Origin: Oscillospiraceae bacterium | Lineage (GTDB): Bacteria > Bacillota > Clostridia > Saccharofermentanales > Saccharofermentanaceae | Assembly (NCBI GenBank): GCA_900176545.1 | Contig: FWXP01000001.1 | Coordinates: 496,001-560,000, forward strand | Reading direction: 5' to 3' | Length of the DNA: 64,000 nucleotides | Part shown: one piece after another, positions 55,245 to 63,601 of the stretch | How positions within the stretch are numbered: position 1 is the first letter of the stretch | Layout of the letters: each line of letters starts with the position of its first letter | Translations under genes and position numbers: made by a program | Notes under the pieces: model-generated | Database searches by the model: none | The model's input: the letters and a program-made list of their open reading frames with translations, nothing else | What the model was told of the DNA's origin: nothing

Positions 55245-56069
55245 TTAACACAATCCCTCAAATTCATCCTTATGCTTATCGAAGAAACGGAAGAAATAAC
55301 GGACATTCTCCAGATCGGTCCATCTCGCCTCACTGTAGCCTCTCGAATCAAGGTCATAGATCTTGGAATCGAGCTCGCCGAGCATAAACGGCGAATGTGT
55401 AGCTATGATGAACTGGCAGTCAAAGAATCTGACCATCTCATTTATCTTCTTGGAAAGATACACCTGATTGGAAGGAGAAAGAGATACTTCAGGCTCATCG
55501 AGAAGATATAGACCTCCGGGCTTTAGCATCTCGTCGAAATACTGCACGGATGTCTCACCATTGGAGTATTTCTCCTGGCGAAATGCCTTATCTTCAAGAA
55601 GCTTCCACCCGTCTGTGGAACCGACGAGGCCCTCTGCTTTCTTCCTATCCATACCATCTGCTACAAGATCATAGAGCATGCCGTCACCAAGAACGCCCTT
55701 CTGCCATATCTTCTTTATCTCATAGAGGATATCTTCGCTCTTTATGTATCTGCTGACATCAGGAATCCGCCTGAGGGTCCTTCCGAACTCATCCTCTCCC
55801 ATTCCGAAGGAACACTCTCCTATAAACCTTCCCATATAGTCGACATTGCCGTAAGTATTGGGAGTCGCATATTCACTGCCCTTTATACCGAGCTTATTGG
55901 ATATCAGGTTCAATATCGTGGACTTACCGGATCCGTTATCTCCGTAAAGGACGGTGATACCTCCGAAGAAGAACGTCTTACCCTCCCTGCCCCTGAACAC
56001 GTTATAGGGATAGATATTGGGGCATGAGTTCTTATGGTCGCTGAGCGTAAAGCTCGTAAGATATATCAT
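55245..56069 (-). CDS. AAA family ATPase (SMC/ABC-like, AAA_21 type)
   Basis: A 274-residue stand-alone ATPase: Walker A GDNGSGKST (45-53), signature-like YSNGETSVQYF, Walker B GGLYLLDEPEVSLSP and a switch His in IATHSPFML. It resembles the OLD/SMC-like AAA_21 proteins found alone in Firmicutes or as partners of nucleases in defence loci. No nuclease is adjacent. It starts one base after the TIM-barrel gene stop and lies 40 bases before the small peptide genes. Confidence 0.88.
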   Translation of the reverse strand: MIYLTSFTLSDHKNSCPNIYPYNVFRGREGKTFFFGGITVLYGDNGSGKSTILNLISNKLGIKGSEYATPNTYGNVDYMGRFIGECSFGMGEDEFGRTLRRIPDVSRYIKSEDILYEIKKIWQKGVLGDGMLYDLVADGMDRKKAEGLVGSTDGWKLLEDKAFRQEKYSNGETSVQYFDEMLKPGGLYLLDEPEVSLSPSNQVYLSKKINEMVRFFDCQFIIATHSPFMLGELDSKIYDLDSRGYSEARWTDLENVRYFFRFFDKHKDEFEGLC

Positions 56070-56070
56070 G

Positions 56071-57795
56071 TTACTTCCACATGAACCACTTAAACTTACC
56101 GGGTTCCAATATCACGTCAGCAACGTTAAATTTCTTGTCATTCCAGCCTTCGCGGACTATCTCAGTCCTTGATTCGATCATCTCGCCGGTTGCCATATCA
56201 AGGAGCACGTTAACGTCCTTCGTTGAACAGATCTTCACATGCGCGGGCCTTACGTCATCCTTTACGTATCTATAGAAGACCATACTGCCGTCATCGTATG
56301 TAAATTCGGAATAACCGTTACCGGAAGAATAGTCATCACTGTTAAATATGCGCTTCATTACATCGATGACTTCAACCGGAAGCTTACAGATATCAGCCTG
56401 GTTCTCGGGAACTGATAATGTGTAAAGCCTTCCCTTGCCATAAAGGCTCTCTAACATAAGGGGCGTATGATAATCACCGTCTCCGCCGTTAACGATCGAC
56501 CATGATGCGTTATTGCCGTGAAGGATCTCAGGGAAAATGATAGCATCAGACATATCGATATATCCCGCGTTATCATCTGTGAGCTGGTATCTTCTTACGG
56601 ATATCTTACGATCAGATACATGAGCTTCCGTAAGTCCTGCCCTGTGAAGTTCCTCCTGCATCTTACGAAGGAACCCGGAAGTGATAACCGCATCACCACC
56701 GAGAAGGACATAATCCCTGAGCTTAGAGATTATATCAGTATCTGAAGCCGAGCTTTCCGTAAGGAATATGACCTTCTCACCCGCGGGGAATTCAGGAGTA
56801 GGATCCATGGGGATGCCGAGCATACCAAATCTCATCTCAAGATGATTCTCTCCGCAGGAAGCATAAGGGATATATACCGGTAACCCCACAGGCTTACCGA
56901 CATGATCAAGCATGAAATCGATCTTATCGAGCTGTATCTTCATACCGCCCAGGAAATGATTATCCACAAGGTCAGCCCACTGGAAGAGCATGAGCTCGGG
57001 AGCCTTAGCAAACGCGGTAAGGTATGCCTGCTCCAGATATCTGTCAGCAGACCAGCACTGATATGTATCGAACCATCCGCCGCCGTTTCTTCCGGGCCAC
57101 GCATTGTCTATATATCTGACCATGGAATAGCTCAAATACTCCGGAAGATGCTGATCCGCGAACTTCGGGCTTCTTGTCTCTGTACCCGTATATGTCGCAT
57201 CGAATATTTCCTGCTGGACATCGGGAAGGTATCCCGTGAAGTGATAGGACTCACGCCAGTTGGGATACTTTATCACCATCCTGACACCGGGATTGACTTC
57301 CCTTGCAGGTCCTACGATCAGATCCTCTGATACTTCCTTCATTAGAGACTTACGAAATGTAGCCCAGTCACGCTCACCCTTAAGGCTTATACAGTTGCTG
57401 CATGTACATCCGGTGAAGTAGAAATCGTCCAGGATCACTTCATCGAATATACCGGCTGCATACTCCGACATCTCCTTGACCTTTGCTCTCATCTTCGGAT
57501 CCGTATAACAGATATTATTGAATATCCTTCTTTTAGGCTCTTCTCCGTCTTCGTCTCGAAGGGTCGTTGTTATGCCGCCTGATACGGTGACTCCTTTAGA
57601 CTCCAGGAAGCTCTTGATCATAAGGAGCTGTTCCTTATCGACCGTCCTGCTGTCCCTGTGGGTCTCCAGATAGACCTTATCAAGGCCTGCATACTTTTCT
57701 ATGAACTGATAGCCTTTCTCAAGATCATCCAAGGTCATCTCGGATGCAGTCCAGGCGGGCAGATATACTGCTATATTGAAGTTATTGTAATGCAT
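56071..57795 (-). CDS. Putative TIM-barrel glycoside hydrolase-like protein
   Basis: A 574-residue cytoplasmic protein without signal peptide. The N-terminal 300 residues have a TIM-barrel pattern with acidic strand ends (VYLETHRDSR, EVILDDFYFTGCTCSNC, MVIKYPNW, LMLFQWADLVDN). The rest is a glutamine amidotransferase-like and beta-sandwich arrangement seen in glycosidase-type proteins (EKVIFLTESSASDTDIISKLRDYVLLGGDAVITSGF). I cannot assign a GH family. AGAGGAGC precedes the start. Confidence 0.65.
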   Translation of the reverse strand: MHYNNFNIAVYLPAWTASEMTLDDLEKGYQFIEKYAGLDKVYLETHRDSRTVDKEQLLMIKSFLESKGVTVSGGITTTLRDEDGEEPKRRIFNNICYTDPKMRAKVKEMSEYAAGIFDEVILDDFYFTGCTCSNCISLKGERDWATFRKSLMKEVSEDLIVGPAREVNPGVRMVIKYPNWRESYHFTGYLPDVQQEIFDATYTGTETRSPKFADQHLPEYLSYSMVRYIDNAWPGRNGGGWFDTYQCWSADRYLEQAYLTAFAKAPELMLFQWADLVDNHFLGGMKIQLDKIDFMLDHVGKPVGLPVYIPYASCGENHLEMRFGMLGIPMDPTPEFPAGEKVIFLTESSASDTDIISKLRDYVLLGGDAVITSGFLRKMQEELHRAGLTEAHVSDRKISVRRYQLTDDNAGYIDMSDAIIFPEILHGNNASWSIVNGGDGDYHTPLMLESLYGKGRLYTLSVPENQADICKLPVEVIDVMKRIFNSDDYSSGNGYSEFTYDDGSMVFYRYVKDDVRPAHVKICSTKDVNVLLDMATGEMIESRTEIVREGWNDKKFNVADVILEPGKFKWFMWK

Positions 57796-57861
57796 GAGTT
57801 AGCTCCTCTTATCTTTCCGTAGGTCTACTATATACTATCGAAGGAGACGAATCGATGATAA

Positions 57862-58266
57862 TTATTTGATACCAAGATATGACTTTATTGACTTAACGAC
57901 TTCTATATCTGCAGGAAGCCAATCAAGGCTGTCCAGCTCAGAAGCTTTCAGCCACGTCATATCTTCATGCTCCAGGAGCTTTATATCTGATCCGGGCTTT
58001 AACTCCGCCATAAAGCAGTCCATGGAGAGGTGAAACTTAGGATAGTCGTATTCTACCGTTGTGAGCAGTTGCTTAACGACAATATCGGCAGACAATTCCT
58101 CTTTTATCTCGCGAACGATGGCATCCACCGGAGATTCATCCGGTTCGATCTTACCGCCCGGGAATTCCCAGCCGTCCTTGTTCTCGCCGTAACCTCTCTG
58201 CGTGGCCAGTATCTTACCTTCATGCTCTATTATCGCCGCAGCGACTCTTATAGTCTTCATCCTCAC
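57862..58266 (-). CDS. mutT: MutT-type Nudix hydrolase
   Basis: A 134-residue Nudix enzyme with box GGKIEPDESPVDAIVREIKEEL and the N-terminal RVAAAIIEHEGKILATQRGYG. It resembles 8-oxo-dGTP/CTP pyrophosphohydrolases that clean the nucleotide pool. The GTG at 58266 overlaps the vanZ-gene stop by four bases; the ATG at 58260 is an alternative. Last gene of a GNAT-VanZ-MutT operon. Confidence 0.9.
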   Translation of the reverse strand: MRMKTIRVAAAIIEHEGKILATQRGYGENKDGWEFPGGKIEPDESPVDAIVREIKEELSADIVVKQLLTTVEYDYPKFHLSMDCFMAELKPGSDIKLLEHEDMTWLKASELDSLDWLPADIEVVKSIKSYLGIK

Positions 58267-58931
58267 CTTACCTCATAAGGAACTCCCGGAAAGATCTTCT
58301 CATATATCTTCGCCGTTATCTTAGATCTCATTACAAGAAACATTATAACCGCTCCCGTCACATTGAGTATAAGATCATCTATATCCCATACACCCATAAG
58401 GAACAGCATCTGTGTCGACTCTATAAGGATAACGCATAATGTAACCGTTAAGACGAACATCAATATCCTTCGCTGACGGAAGAATAATAGCGGCAGAAAT
58501 ACACCCATAGGCATAAGAGCCAGGATATTTCCAAGGTTATTTACTATCACCGTATAAAAGTCACCTATATCCGACATCTCCTTTATTGTATAGAAAGGGA
58601 TCAAGTTGACTCTTGTCTGAAGGTACACAGAGAATCCTTCCGGATCTGTAAACGCAAACGAAGAAGGTCTGTAGAAATAAGTCGAAGCCAATGTGAATGA
58701 CAAGAGCATGTGAAGATATAGGATAAAGCAGAATACGGTGAGCCTCTTTACTGCCTTCCTGCTGCCGTCAGGCTTATACTTCATCTGAAGCCTTGTGAAG
58801 TTATACGAGAACAGGAGCATGAGGGCAAGGAGCAAACACACCACGGTCTTGTCTATATATCCGAAACCTATAAAGTATACGGCCGCGAACAATGCTGTCA
58901 GTATACCTGATATGATGATCTTAAGTCTCAT
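58263..58931 (-). CDS. VanZ family membrane protein
   Basis: A 222-residue protein with about six transmembrane helices and the VanZ core: VNLIPFYTI, NNLGNILALMPMGVFLPLLF, ESTQMLFLMGVWDIDDLILNVTGAVIMF. In vancomycin clusters VanZ gives modest teicoplanin tolerance; most chromosomal homologs have unknown roles. It is coupled to the GNAT gene by ATGA overlap. Confidence 0.93.
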   Translation of the reverse strand: MRLKIIISGILTALFAAVYFIGFGYIDKTVVCLLLALMLLFSYNFTRLQMKYKPDGSRKAVKRLTVFCFILYLHMLLSFTLASTYFYRPSSFAFTDPEGFSVYLQTRVNLIPFYTIKEMSDIGDFYTVIVNNLGNILALMPMGVFLPLLFFRQRRILMFVLTVTLCVILIESTQMLFLMGVWDIDDLILNVTGAVIMFLVMRSKITAKIYEKIFPGVPYEVR

Positions 58932-59356
58932 AGGAGTTTCTTTATAAACCTGATCTGATCCTTCTCAAATCCGTAATCGAGGCTCCTGTAGAATTCATGA
59001 GCAGCTGTCCTTGAACATCCGGAATTAAGCCTCATGACATTGATCCCGTTCTCTATGGCCCATTTCTCCGCCCTGTCGATGAGAGCTCTTCCTATTCCCC
59101 GTCTCCTGCAGCGGGAACTGACAGCCAGTCCGAGGATATTGGCCATAGACTCAGAATAGAGAGTGTTATATCTCTCAACATGTATGAAGCCGCAGACCTT
59201 ATCATCGATGACCGCTACGAACACGGCTTCTCTCTCGGGATCGATCCAGCCTATACGTACCCTTACGAGCGATTCGTCGCAGGGATATCCCAGCTCACTG
59301 CTGCAAAGACCGCGTATCTCTGTCGCATCTTCTGTTACTGCCGTTCTAATCAACAT
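58928..59356 (-). CDS. GNAT family N-acetyltransferase
   Basis: A 142-residue acetyltransferase with LAVSSRCRRRGIGRALIDRAEKWA (acetyl-CoA loop) and the C-terminal YRSLDYGFEK motif. The length and pattern resemble aminoglycoside 6'-N-acetyltransferase-like and RimI-like proteins. First gene of the operon with vanZ and mutT. Confidence 0.88.
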   Translation of the reverse strand: MLIRTAVTEDATEIRGLCSSELGYPCDESLVRVRIGWIDPEREAVFVAVIDDKVCGFIHVERYNTLYSESMANILGLAVSSRCRRRGIGRALIDRAEKWAIENGINVMRLNSGCSRTAAHEFYRSLDYGFEKDQIRFIKKLL

Positions 59357-59404
59357 AGATAGATTATAGTGCTGATCCTAAGGTCTTATGCGGCAGAAAG
59401 AAGG

Positions 59405-59440
59405 CAGAAACCGCGTATATTCTGCGGTAATATCTTATGC
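59405..59440 (-). terminator. Weak terminator after the histidine kinase gene
   Basis: ACCGC/GCGGT stem with a nine-base loop, followed on the minus strand by TTCTGCCTTCTTT. The T-run is interrupted. Confidence 0.4.
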
Positions 59441-59446
59441 TCATTA

Positions 59447-60319
59447 TCAGAACGAAAGGATAAGGCTGAGCCTTCCGTCTTCGTACTTCGCTTCCACGTT
59501 ACCGCCGTTCTCCACCATGAACTTCCTTGCGATGGCAAGACCGAGACCCGTGGAATTTCTTGCGGATTCTACGGTATAGAACCTGTTGAACAGTTTCTCT
59601 ACTTCGAGCTTGGAAAGGTTATGCGCCTTATTGGAGAAAGTGACCTTAGCATCATCGGTAAGCGTTATCTTCAGGTCACCGTCACTGTACTTGATGGCAT
59701 TGCTCATAAGGTTGGAGAAGATCCTGTCTATCTGCTTCTTATTGACCTTCCTTACGATCTTCTCTTCGGTGATATCCACCTCTACATCAAGACCTGCCCT
59801 TGTAAGAGCTGCATAGTGGTTAAGGAGCGAATCCTCCAGGAGCTGATTGATCAGGATCTCCTCCTTTACGGGTTCTTCGTCGGAAGACAGTATAACGGAG
59901 TACTCGAAGAGTTCCTCCGTTAGATCCTTCATGTATCGTGCCCTGTTCTCTATTATGTCCAAAGCCTCCCTTACCTCGTCTGATTTGTCAGCATCCCTTA
60001 ACAGCTCAATACGACCTAAGATCGCCGTAAGGGGCGTTCTTAAGTCGTGTGAGATATTCGTTATGGACATCTTCATCTCCATATCGCCTTCGTTATATCG
60101 AAGATATGCTTTACGGACATCCTTGATGGTATCGTTCAGTTCCTTGGCAAGGAGCCTTACATCCTTATCCCTTGATGATACCGAGAGCACTGCATTCGTA
60201 TCAGTCTTCGTTATCTCCCTGAAGTCCTTCGCCATCGCCCGGAGCGAGCGTTTCATAAGGATGAGCTTTACTGTAAGAAAGAGTATTACGGCTATACTTA
60301 TACCAAGTAATATCGGCAT
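59447..60319 (-). CDS. Sensor histidine kinase
   Basis: A 290-residue kinase with a single N-terminal transmembrane helix (2-22) and almost no external loop. It has a phosphoacceptor ISHDLRTPLTAILGRIE (His near residue 90), N box (LMSNAIKYSDGD) and G box STGLGLAIARKFM. Lack of a sensor domain suggests it senses within the membrane or through the ABC exporter, as in CprK/SpaK-like systems. It is the last gene of the exporter operon, 13 bases after a permease gene. Confidence 0.93.
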   Translation of the reverse strand: MPILLGISIAVILFLTVKLILMKRSLRAMAKDFREITKTDTNAVLSVSSRDKDVRLLAKELNDTIKDVRKAYLRYNEGDMEMKMSITNISHDLRTPLTAILGRIELLRDADKSDEVREALDIIENRARYMKDLTEELFEYSVILSSDEEPVKEEILINQLLEDSLLNHYAALTRAGLDVEVDITEEKIVRKVNKKQIDRIFSNLMSNAIKYSDGDLKITLTDDAKVTFSNKAHNLSKLEVEKLFNRFYTVESARNSTGLGLAIARKFMVENGGNVEAKYEDGRLSLILSF

Positions 60320-60332
60320 CTGATATTCTCCT

Positions 60333-61067
60333 TTATACGAGTTCCCTCTTATTGATCCTGAAGTTGCCTATAAGCGTAAAGAGCACGGTCATGGCAAGTG
60401 CTATCAAGATCCTGACGACAGTGGGAACACATTCGTCGCAGTTCATTATACCGAACCACTGCCCGAGCGGGAAAACATTCTCGATAATACCTGTAACGAT
60501 ATTTGCTTCCTTCATCATATTCAACGCAAATACGGTCACTCCCGCAAAGTATGAGAACATGAAAAATATTATCGAGATGATGGCCGCTATCTCCATCCTT
60601 CTTATCCTCATGGCAAGTGCCGTAATGATCGAAGCATAGAACAGGTTGCATCCGAGGATCGCAATACCGTCAGAGAAGAAAGCAGATGTCAATGCTCCGC
60701 CGTTAATGAGCACAAAGCTGATACCTCCAAGCAGCCAGCACATCCACATAAGAGCTACGCCCGATGCGACTGCAATGAACTCCGCCATATAAACGGAAGA
60801 CTGCTTATGTCCTGCGATAGCCTTATTCCTGATAGCTCCGTCCTTATACTCTCCGCCTACGAAAAGAGGGATAAAGAGAGAGAAGAATGCGGGGATACCC
60901 AGAGCAGCCAGTTTCTGCCAGTACTGTGCGACCTCTATATCAGTTCCTCTTACTGCAACTGCTGTGTGCATCCCCAGGTATGTGATAGCGACAGCCAGGA
61001 TAAGACCGGGGATAAAGAATATATGCTTTGTCATCCTGATGATATTCGCTTTGATAAGTGTATTCAT
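60333..61067 (-). CDS. ABC-2 permease (lantibiotic-protection type) 2
   Basis: A 244-residue membrane protein with six transmembrane helices. The FVGGEYKDGAIRNKAIAGHKQSSVYMAEF cytoplasmic loop is shared in pattern with the next permease (GHETVTGCLRNKIVCGNSRL), so they are paralogous halves of one channel, as in LanE/LanG. It follows that gene by one base. Confidence 0.88.
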   Translation of the reverse strand: MNTLIKANIIRMTKHIFFIPGLILAVAITYLGMHTAVAVRGTDIEVAQYWQKLAALGIPAFFSLFIPLFVGGEYKDGAIRNKAIAGHKQSSVYMAEFIAVASGVALMWMCWLLGGISFVLINGGALTSAFFSDGIAILGCNLFYASIITALAMRIRRMEIAAIISIIFFMFSYFAGVTVFALNMMKEANIVTGIIENVFPLGQWFGIMNCDECVPTVVRILIALAMTVLFTLIGNFRINKRELV

Positions 61068-61068
61068 A

Positions 61069-61845
61069 TTACTTAAGATCCTTTCTCGTCAAGATAAGTC
61101 CGCCCATAAGAAGTGCCACGACCAATGTGCCGGCAAGTCCCATCACATATACTTCGGGAGAACGAAGCACGGGCGTTCCGGGATAGGAAAAAGGTACAAA
61201 CTTGTCTACGAACTGATAGATCACAAGCTTGGTTCCCGTAATCTTCACGATACCGTCATCCGGATAGAGCTTAGAGAGTATATCAAGGCCCCATATGATC
61301 ATTCCGGAAGTAAGCGCGCCTCCTGCGACATACGCTCCGTTATTACCTGCGAACAGATATGTGATCGCCACGAAGAGCACTGACAGCACAAGAGTAGAAG
61401 CTACCCTTAATCCGAGATACTTGAAGAACGTATCGTCGAAGGTAAAGCCCTGTCCGAATATCACTCCGCATACAAATGACATAAGGTATGCGGATATATG
61501 CACAAGGATGGACGCAGGAAGTGCACAGCAGCAGGAAGAGAGAAAGCAGTACAGCCTGGAGTTGCCGCATACGATCTTATTGCGAAGACATCCTGTCACT
61601 GTCTCGTGGCCTAAGAAGCAGGATACAAACAACGCTGTTACAAGTGCAGCATACCTGCTCTCGAACATTCCCACAAGGTCAGATGATTCTATGAGCACTT
61701 CTATATCGATGAGCCTTGCGGCGAGATACATGATCACATCAGATAGGATAAGCACTGCGGGTGCTACGATACAAAGCCATATGAAGGACTTGCTCCTTAC
61801 CATCCTTCTCATGTCAGATGCAAGAAGATTATTCACCCTTCTCAC
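61069..61845 (-). CDS. ABC-2 permease (lantibiotic-protection type) 1
   Basis: A 258-residue membrane protein with six transmembrane helices and a first cytoplasmic stretch MRRVNNLLASDMRRMVRSKSF. It overlaps the ATPase gene by 17 bases. With the ATPase and second permease it forms a three-gene exporter. Confidence 0.88.
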   Translation of the reverse strand: MRRVNNLLASDMRRMVRSKSFIWLCIVAPAVLILSDVIMYLAARLIDIEVLIESSDLVGMFESRYAALVTALFVSCFLGHETVTGCLRNKIVCGNSRLYCFLSSCCCALPASILVHISAYLMSFVCGVIFGQGFTFDDTFFKYLGLRVASTLVLSVLFVAITYLFAGNNGAYVAGGALTSGMIIWGLDILSKLYPDDGIVKITGTKLVIYQFVDKFVPFSYPGTPVLRSPEVYVMGLAGTLVVALLMGGLILTRKDLK

Positions 61846-62743
61846 CTCCGATAAGAGACATGAAGAAACCTTCGAGTTCCTCGTCGTGCTCCTCTGCTGA
61901 GATTATCTTGCAGTTATCCTTGGCGCATTCTATGGCAAGGTCGGAGAAATCCATCTTGCAGAAGATATCAGCGGTATTGTCGTCAATGATCGTATGCTCT
62001 ACGCCGAGCCTTTCGAGAGCTATTACAAGAGCCTGTGTATCATTCACCTTGAGTCTCGTGCTCTTTCTTGTTGTCTTCTCCAGTTCCTCTGCGCTCATCT
62101 CCTTGATGATCTTACCGCCGTCGATAAAGCCGTAATGTGTAGCAAGCCTGGAGAGCTCATCCAGAAGATGGCTCGAGATAAGAATAGTAACTCCGTTCTC
62201 CTTGTTGAGCTTAAGGATCAACTCTCTCATCTCAATGATCCCTTGAGGATCCAAGCCGTTTATGGGTTCATCCAGGATAAGGAAATCAGGCTTGCCGCAG
62301 AGCGCTACCGCGATACCGAGTCTCTGTCTCATACCGAGGGAGAAGTTCTTTACCTTCTTTCTTCCGGTATCCTTAAGTCCTACCAGCTCTAATATCTCGT
62401 CTATACCGTCATAGGAAGGAAGGCCGAGATTAAGATACTGCTGCTTCATGTTATCCTTAGCAGTAAGTCCGCCGAAGAGTGCAGGAGTCTCAACTATAGC
62501 TCCCATCCTTCTTCTTGCCTTCAGGATATCTTTGCTCTCGGAAGATGTACCGAATATCTCATAATCGCCTTCAGTTGCCGTCTGAAGACCGGTTACTACT
62601 CTGATAAGAGTGGTCTTACCGGCACCGTTCTTACCTACAAAACCGTAGATAGAACCCTTGGGAACGTTCATACAAAGACCGTTCAGTGCGGTAAATCCCG
62701 GATATCTCTTAACTAATCCCTTAACCTTTAATACGCTTTCCAT
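61829..62743 (-). CDS. ABC exporter ATPase (bacitracin/lantibiotic-protection type)
   Basis: A 304-residue ATPase with Walker A GKNGAGKTT, signature LGMRQRLGIAVAL, Walker B LILDEPINGLDP and a roughly 80-residue C-terminal extension, as in BcrA/LanF proteins. The ATG at 62743 has AAGGAG seven bases upstream; the ATG at 62785 is unsupported. It is preceded by 11-base-period direct repeats, likely the response-regulator site. Confidence 0.93.
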   Translation of the reverse strand: MESVLKVKGLVKRYPGFTALNGLCMNVPKGSIYGFVGKNGAGKTTLIRVVTGLQTATEGDYEIFGTSSESKDILKARRRMGAIVETPALFGGLTAKDNMKQQYLNLGLPSYDGIDEILELVGLKDTGRKKVKNFSLGMRQRLGIAVALCGKPDFLILDEPINGLDPQGIIEMRELILKLNKENGVTILISSHLLDELSRLATHYGFIDGGKIIKEMSAEELEKTTRKSTRLKVNDTQALVIALERLGVEHTIIDDNTADIFCKMDFSDLAIECAKDNCKIISAEEHDEELEGFFMSLIGGEKGE

Positions 62744-62811
62744 ATATCGTCTCCTTGTTCTTAACCTGAGACTATTAAAACACAAGGACTTACCGAATAT
62801 GTAAAAGAGAG

Positions 62812-62829
62812 CGTCAAGAAAAGGTCAAG
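62812..62829 (-). promoter_or_regulatory. Candidate response-regulator binding direct repeats
   Basis: Minus strand CTTGACC-tttt-CTTGACG: two seven-base repeats with an 11-base period, the architecture bound by OmpR/PhoB-family regulators. They overlap the response-regulator stop and lie about 70 bases before the ABC ATPase start. Confidence 0.5.
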
Positions 62830-63520
62830 ATTTGAACTTAAAACCTATACCGTATACGGCTTCTATGTGATCCTTCTCATCGAGGGATGAAAGCTTCTTT
62901 CTTATATTACTCATATGCTGCTTCAAAGATCTCTCCGTACAATCGGGAGTAGACTCACTTATCTCATCCAAGATGGTATTTCTTCCCAAAGGCCTGCCTT
63001 CGTTCTGCATGAGAAGCTTTAATATCGCGCACTCTGTCCTCGTAAGAGATACGGAATTCTCACCGACAGTTACCGTGAGCTTATTGGGATCTAATACGAT
63101 GTCTCCGGCAATATAGTCCTCTTCCTGCTGAACGCGTCTTGATGTAGCGCCGCGAAGATGGATCCTGATCCTTGCCAGTAGTTCATCCAGCTCGAAAGGC
63201 TTAGTTATATAATCGCAGGCTCCACCCACGAGAAGATCGACCTTGTTCTTATGGTCTATCTTCGCGCTTACTACTATAACGGGGATATCCTTTATAAGAG
63301 GGAGCAGTTCCTCACCGCTCAACCCCGGGAGCATAAGATCCAGAAGTATAAGATCGGGAGTCTCGCTCTTAAGGACCAGAAGGGCCTCTGTACCCGAAAA
63401 TGCAGACACCACGGAATACCCCGCGGAAGTCAGAGCTTTCTGCACCATCTCATTTATATATGTATCGTCATCTACTATAAGTATCTTCTTCATCGTTATA
63501 GGGGGAAAGAAACTCAACAT
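62825..63520 (-). CDS. OmpR-family response regulator
   Basis: A 231-residue regulator. The receiver domain has the acidic pair in IVDDDTY, phosphoacceptor Asp in DLILLDLMLPG and switch Lys in YITKPFELDELLARI. A winged-helix C-terminal domain follows (TRTECAILKLLMQNEGRPLGRN, then LKQHMSNIRKKL, IEAVYGIGFKF). The ATG at 63520 has AAGGA five bases upstream; the internal ATG at 63493 would match the usual MKKILIVDDD start but has no ribosome binding site. It probably controls the downstream exporter with the kinase encoded at the operon end. Confidence 0.93.
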   Translation of the reverse strand: MLSFFPPITMKKILIVDDDTYINEMVQKALTSAGYSVVSAFSGTEALLVLKSETPDLILLDLMLPGLSGEELLPLIKDIPVIVVSAKIDHKNKVDLLVGGACDYITKPFELDELLARIRIHLRGATSRRVQQEEDYIAGDIVLDPNKLTVTVGENSVSLTRTECAILKLLMQNEGRPLGRNTILDEISESTPDCTERSLKQHMSNIRKKLSSLDEKDHIEAVYGIGFKFKS

Positions 63521-63557
63521 GAGTTTCCTTCATTTTCTCCTTGATAATACTTACAGT

Positions 63558-63585
63558 ATATTACCCCATTATGGATATCAATCAA
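63558..63585 (-). promoter_or_regulatory. Promoter of the response regulator/exporter operon
   Basis: Minus strand TTGATT (63585-63580), 16-base spacer, TAATAT (63563-63558), 38 bases before the start. Confidence 0.6.
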
Positions 63586-63601
63586 ATACCCGATCCCTAT
63601 A

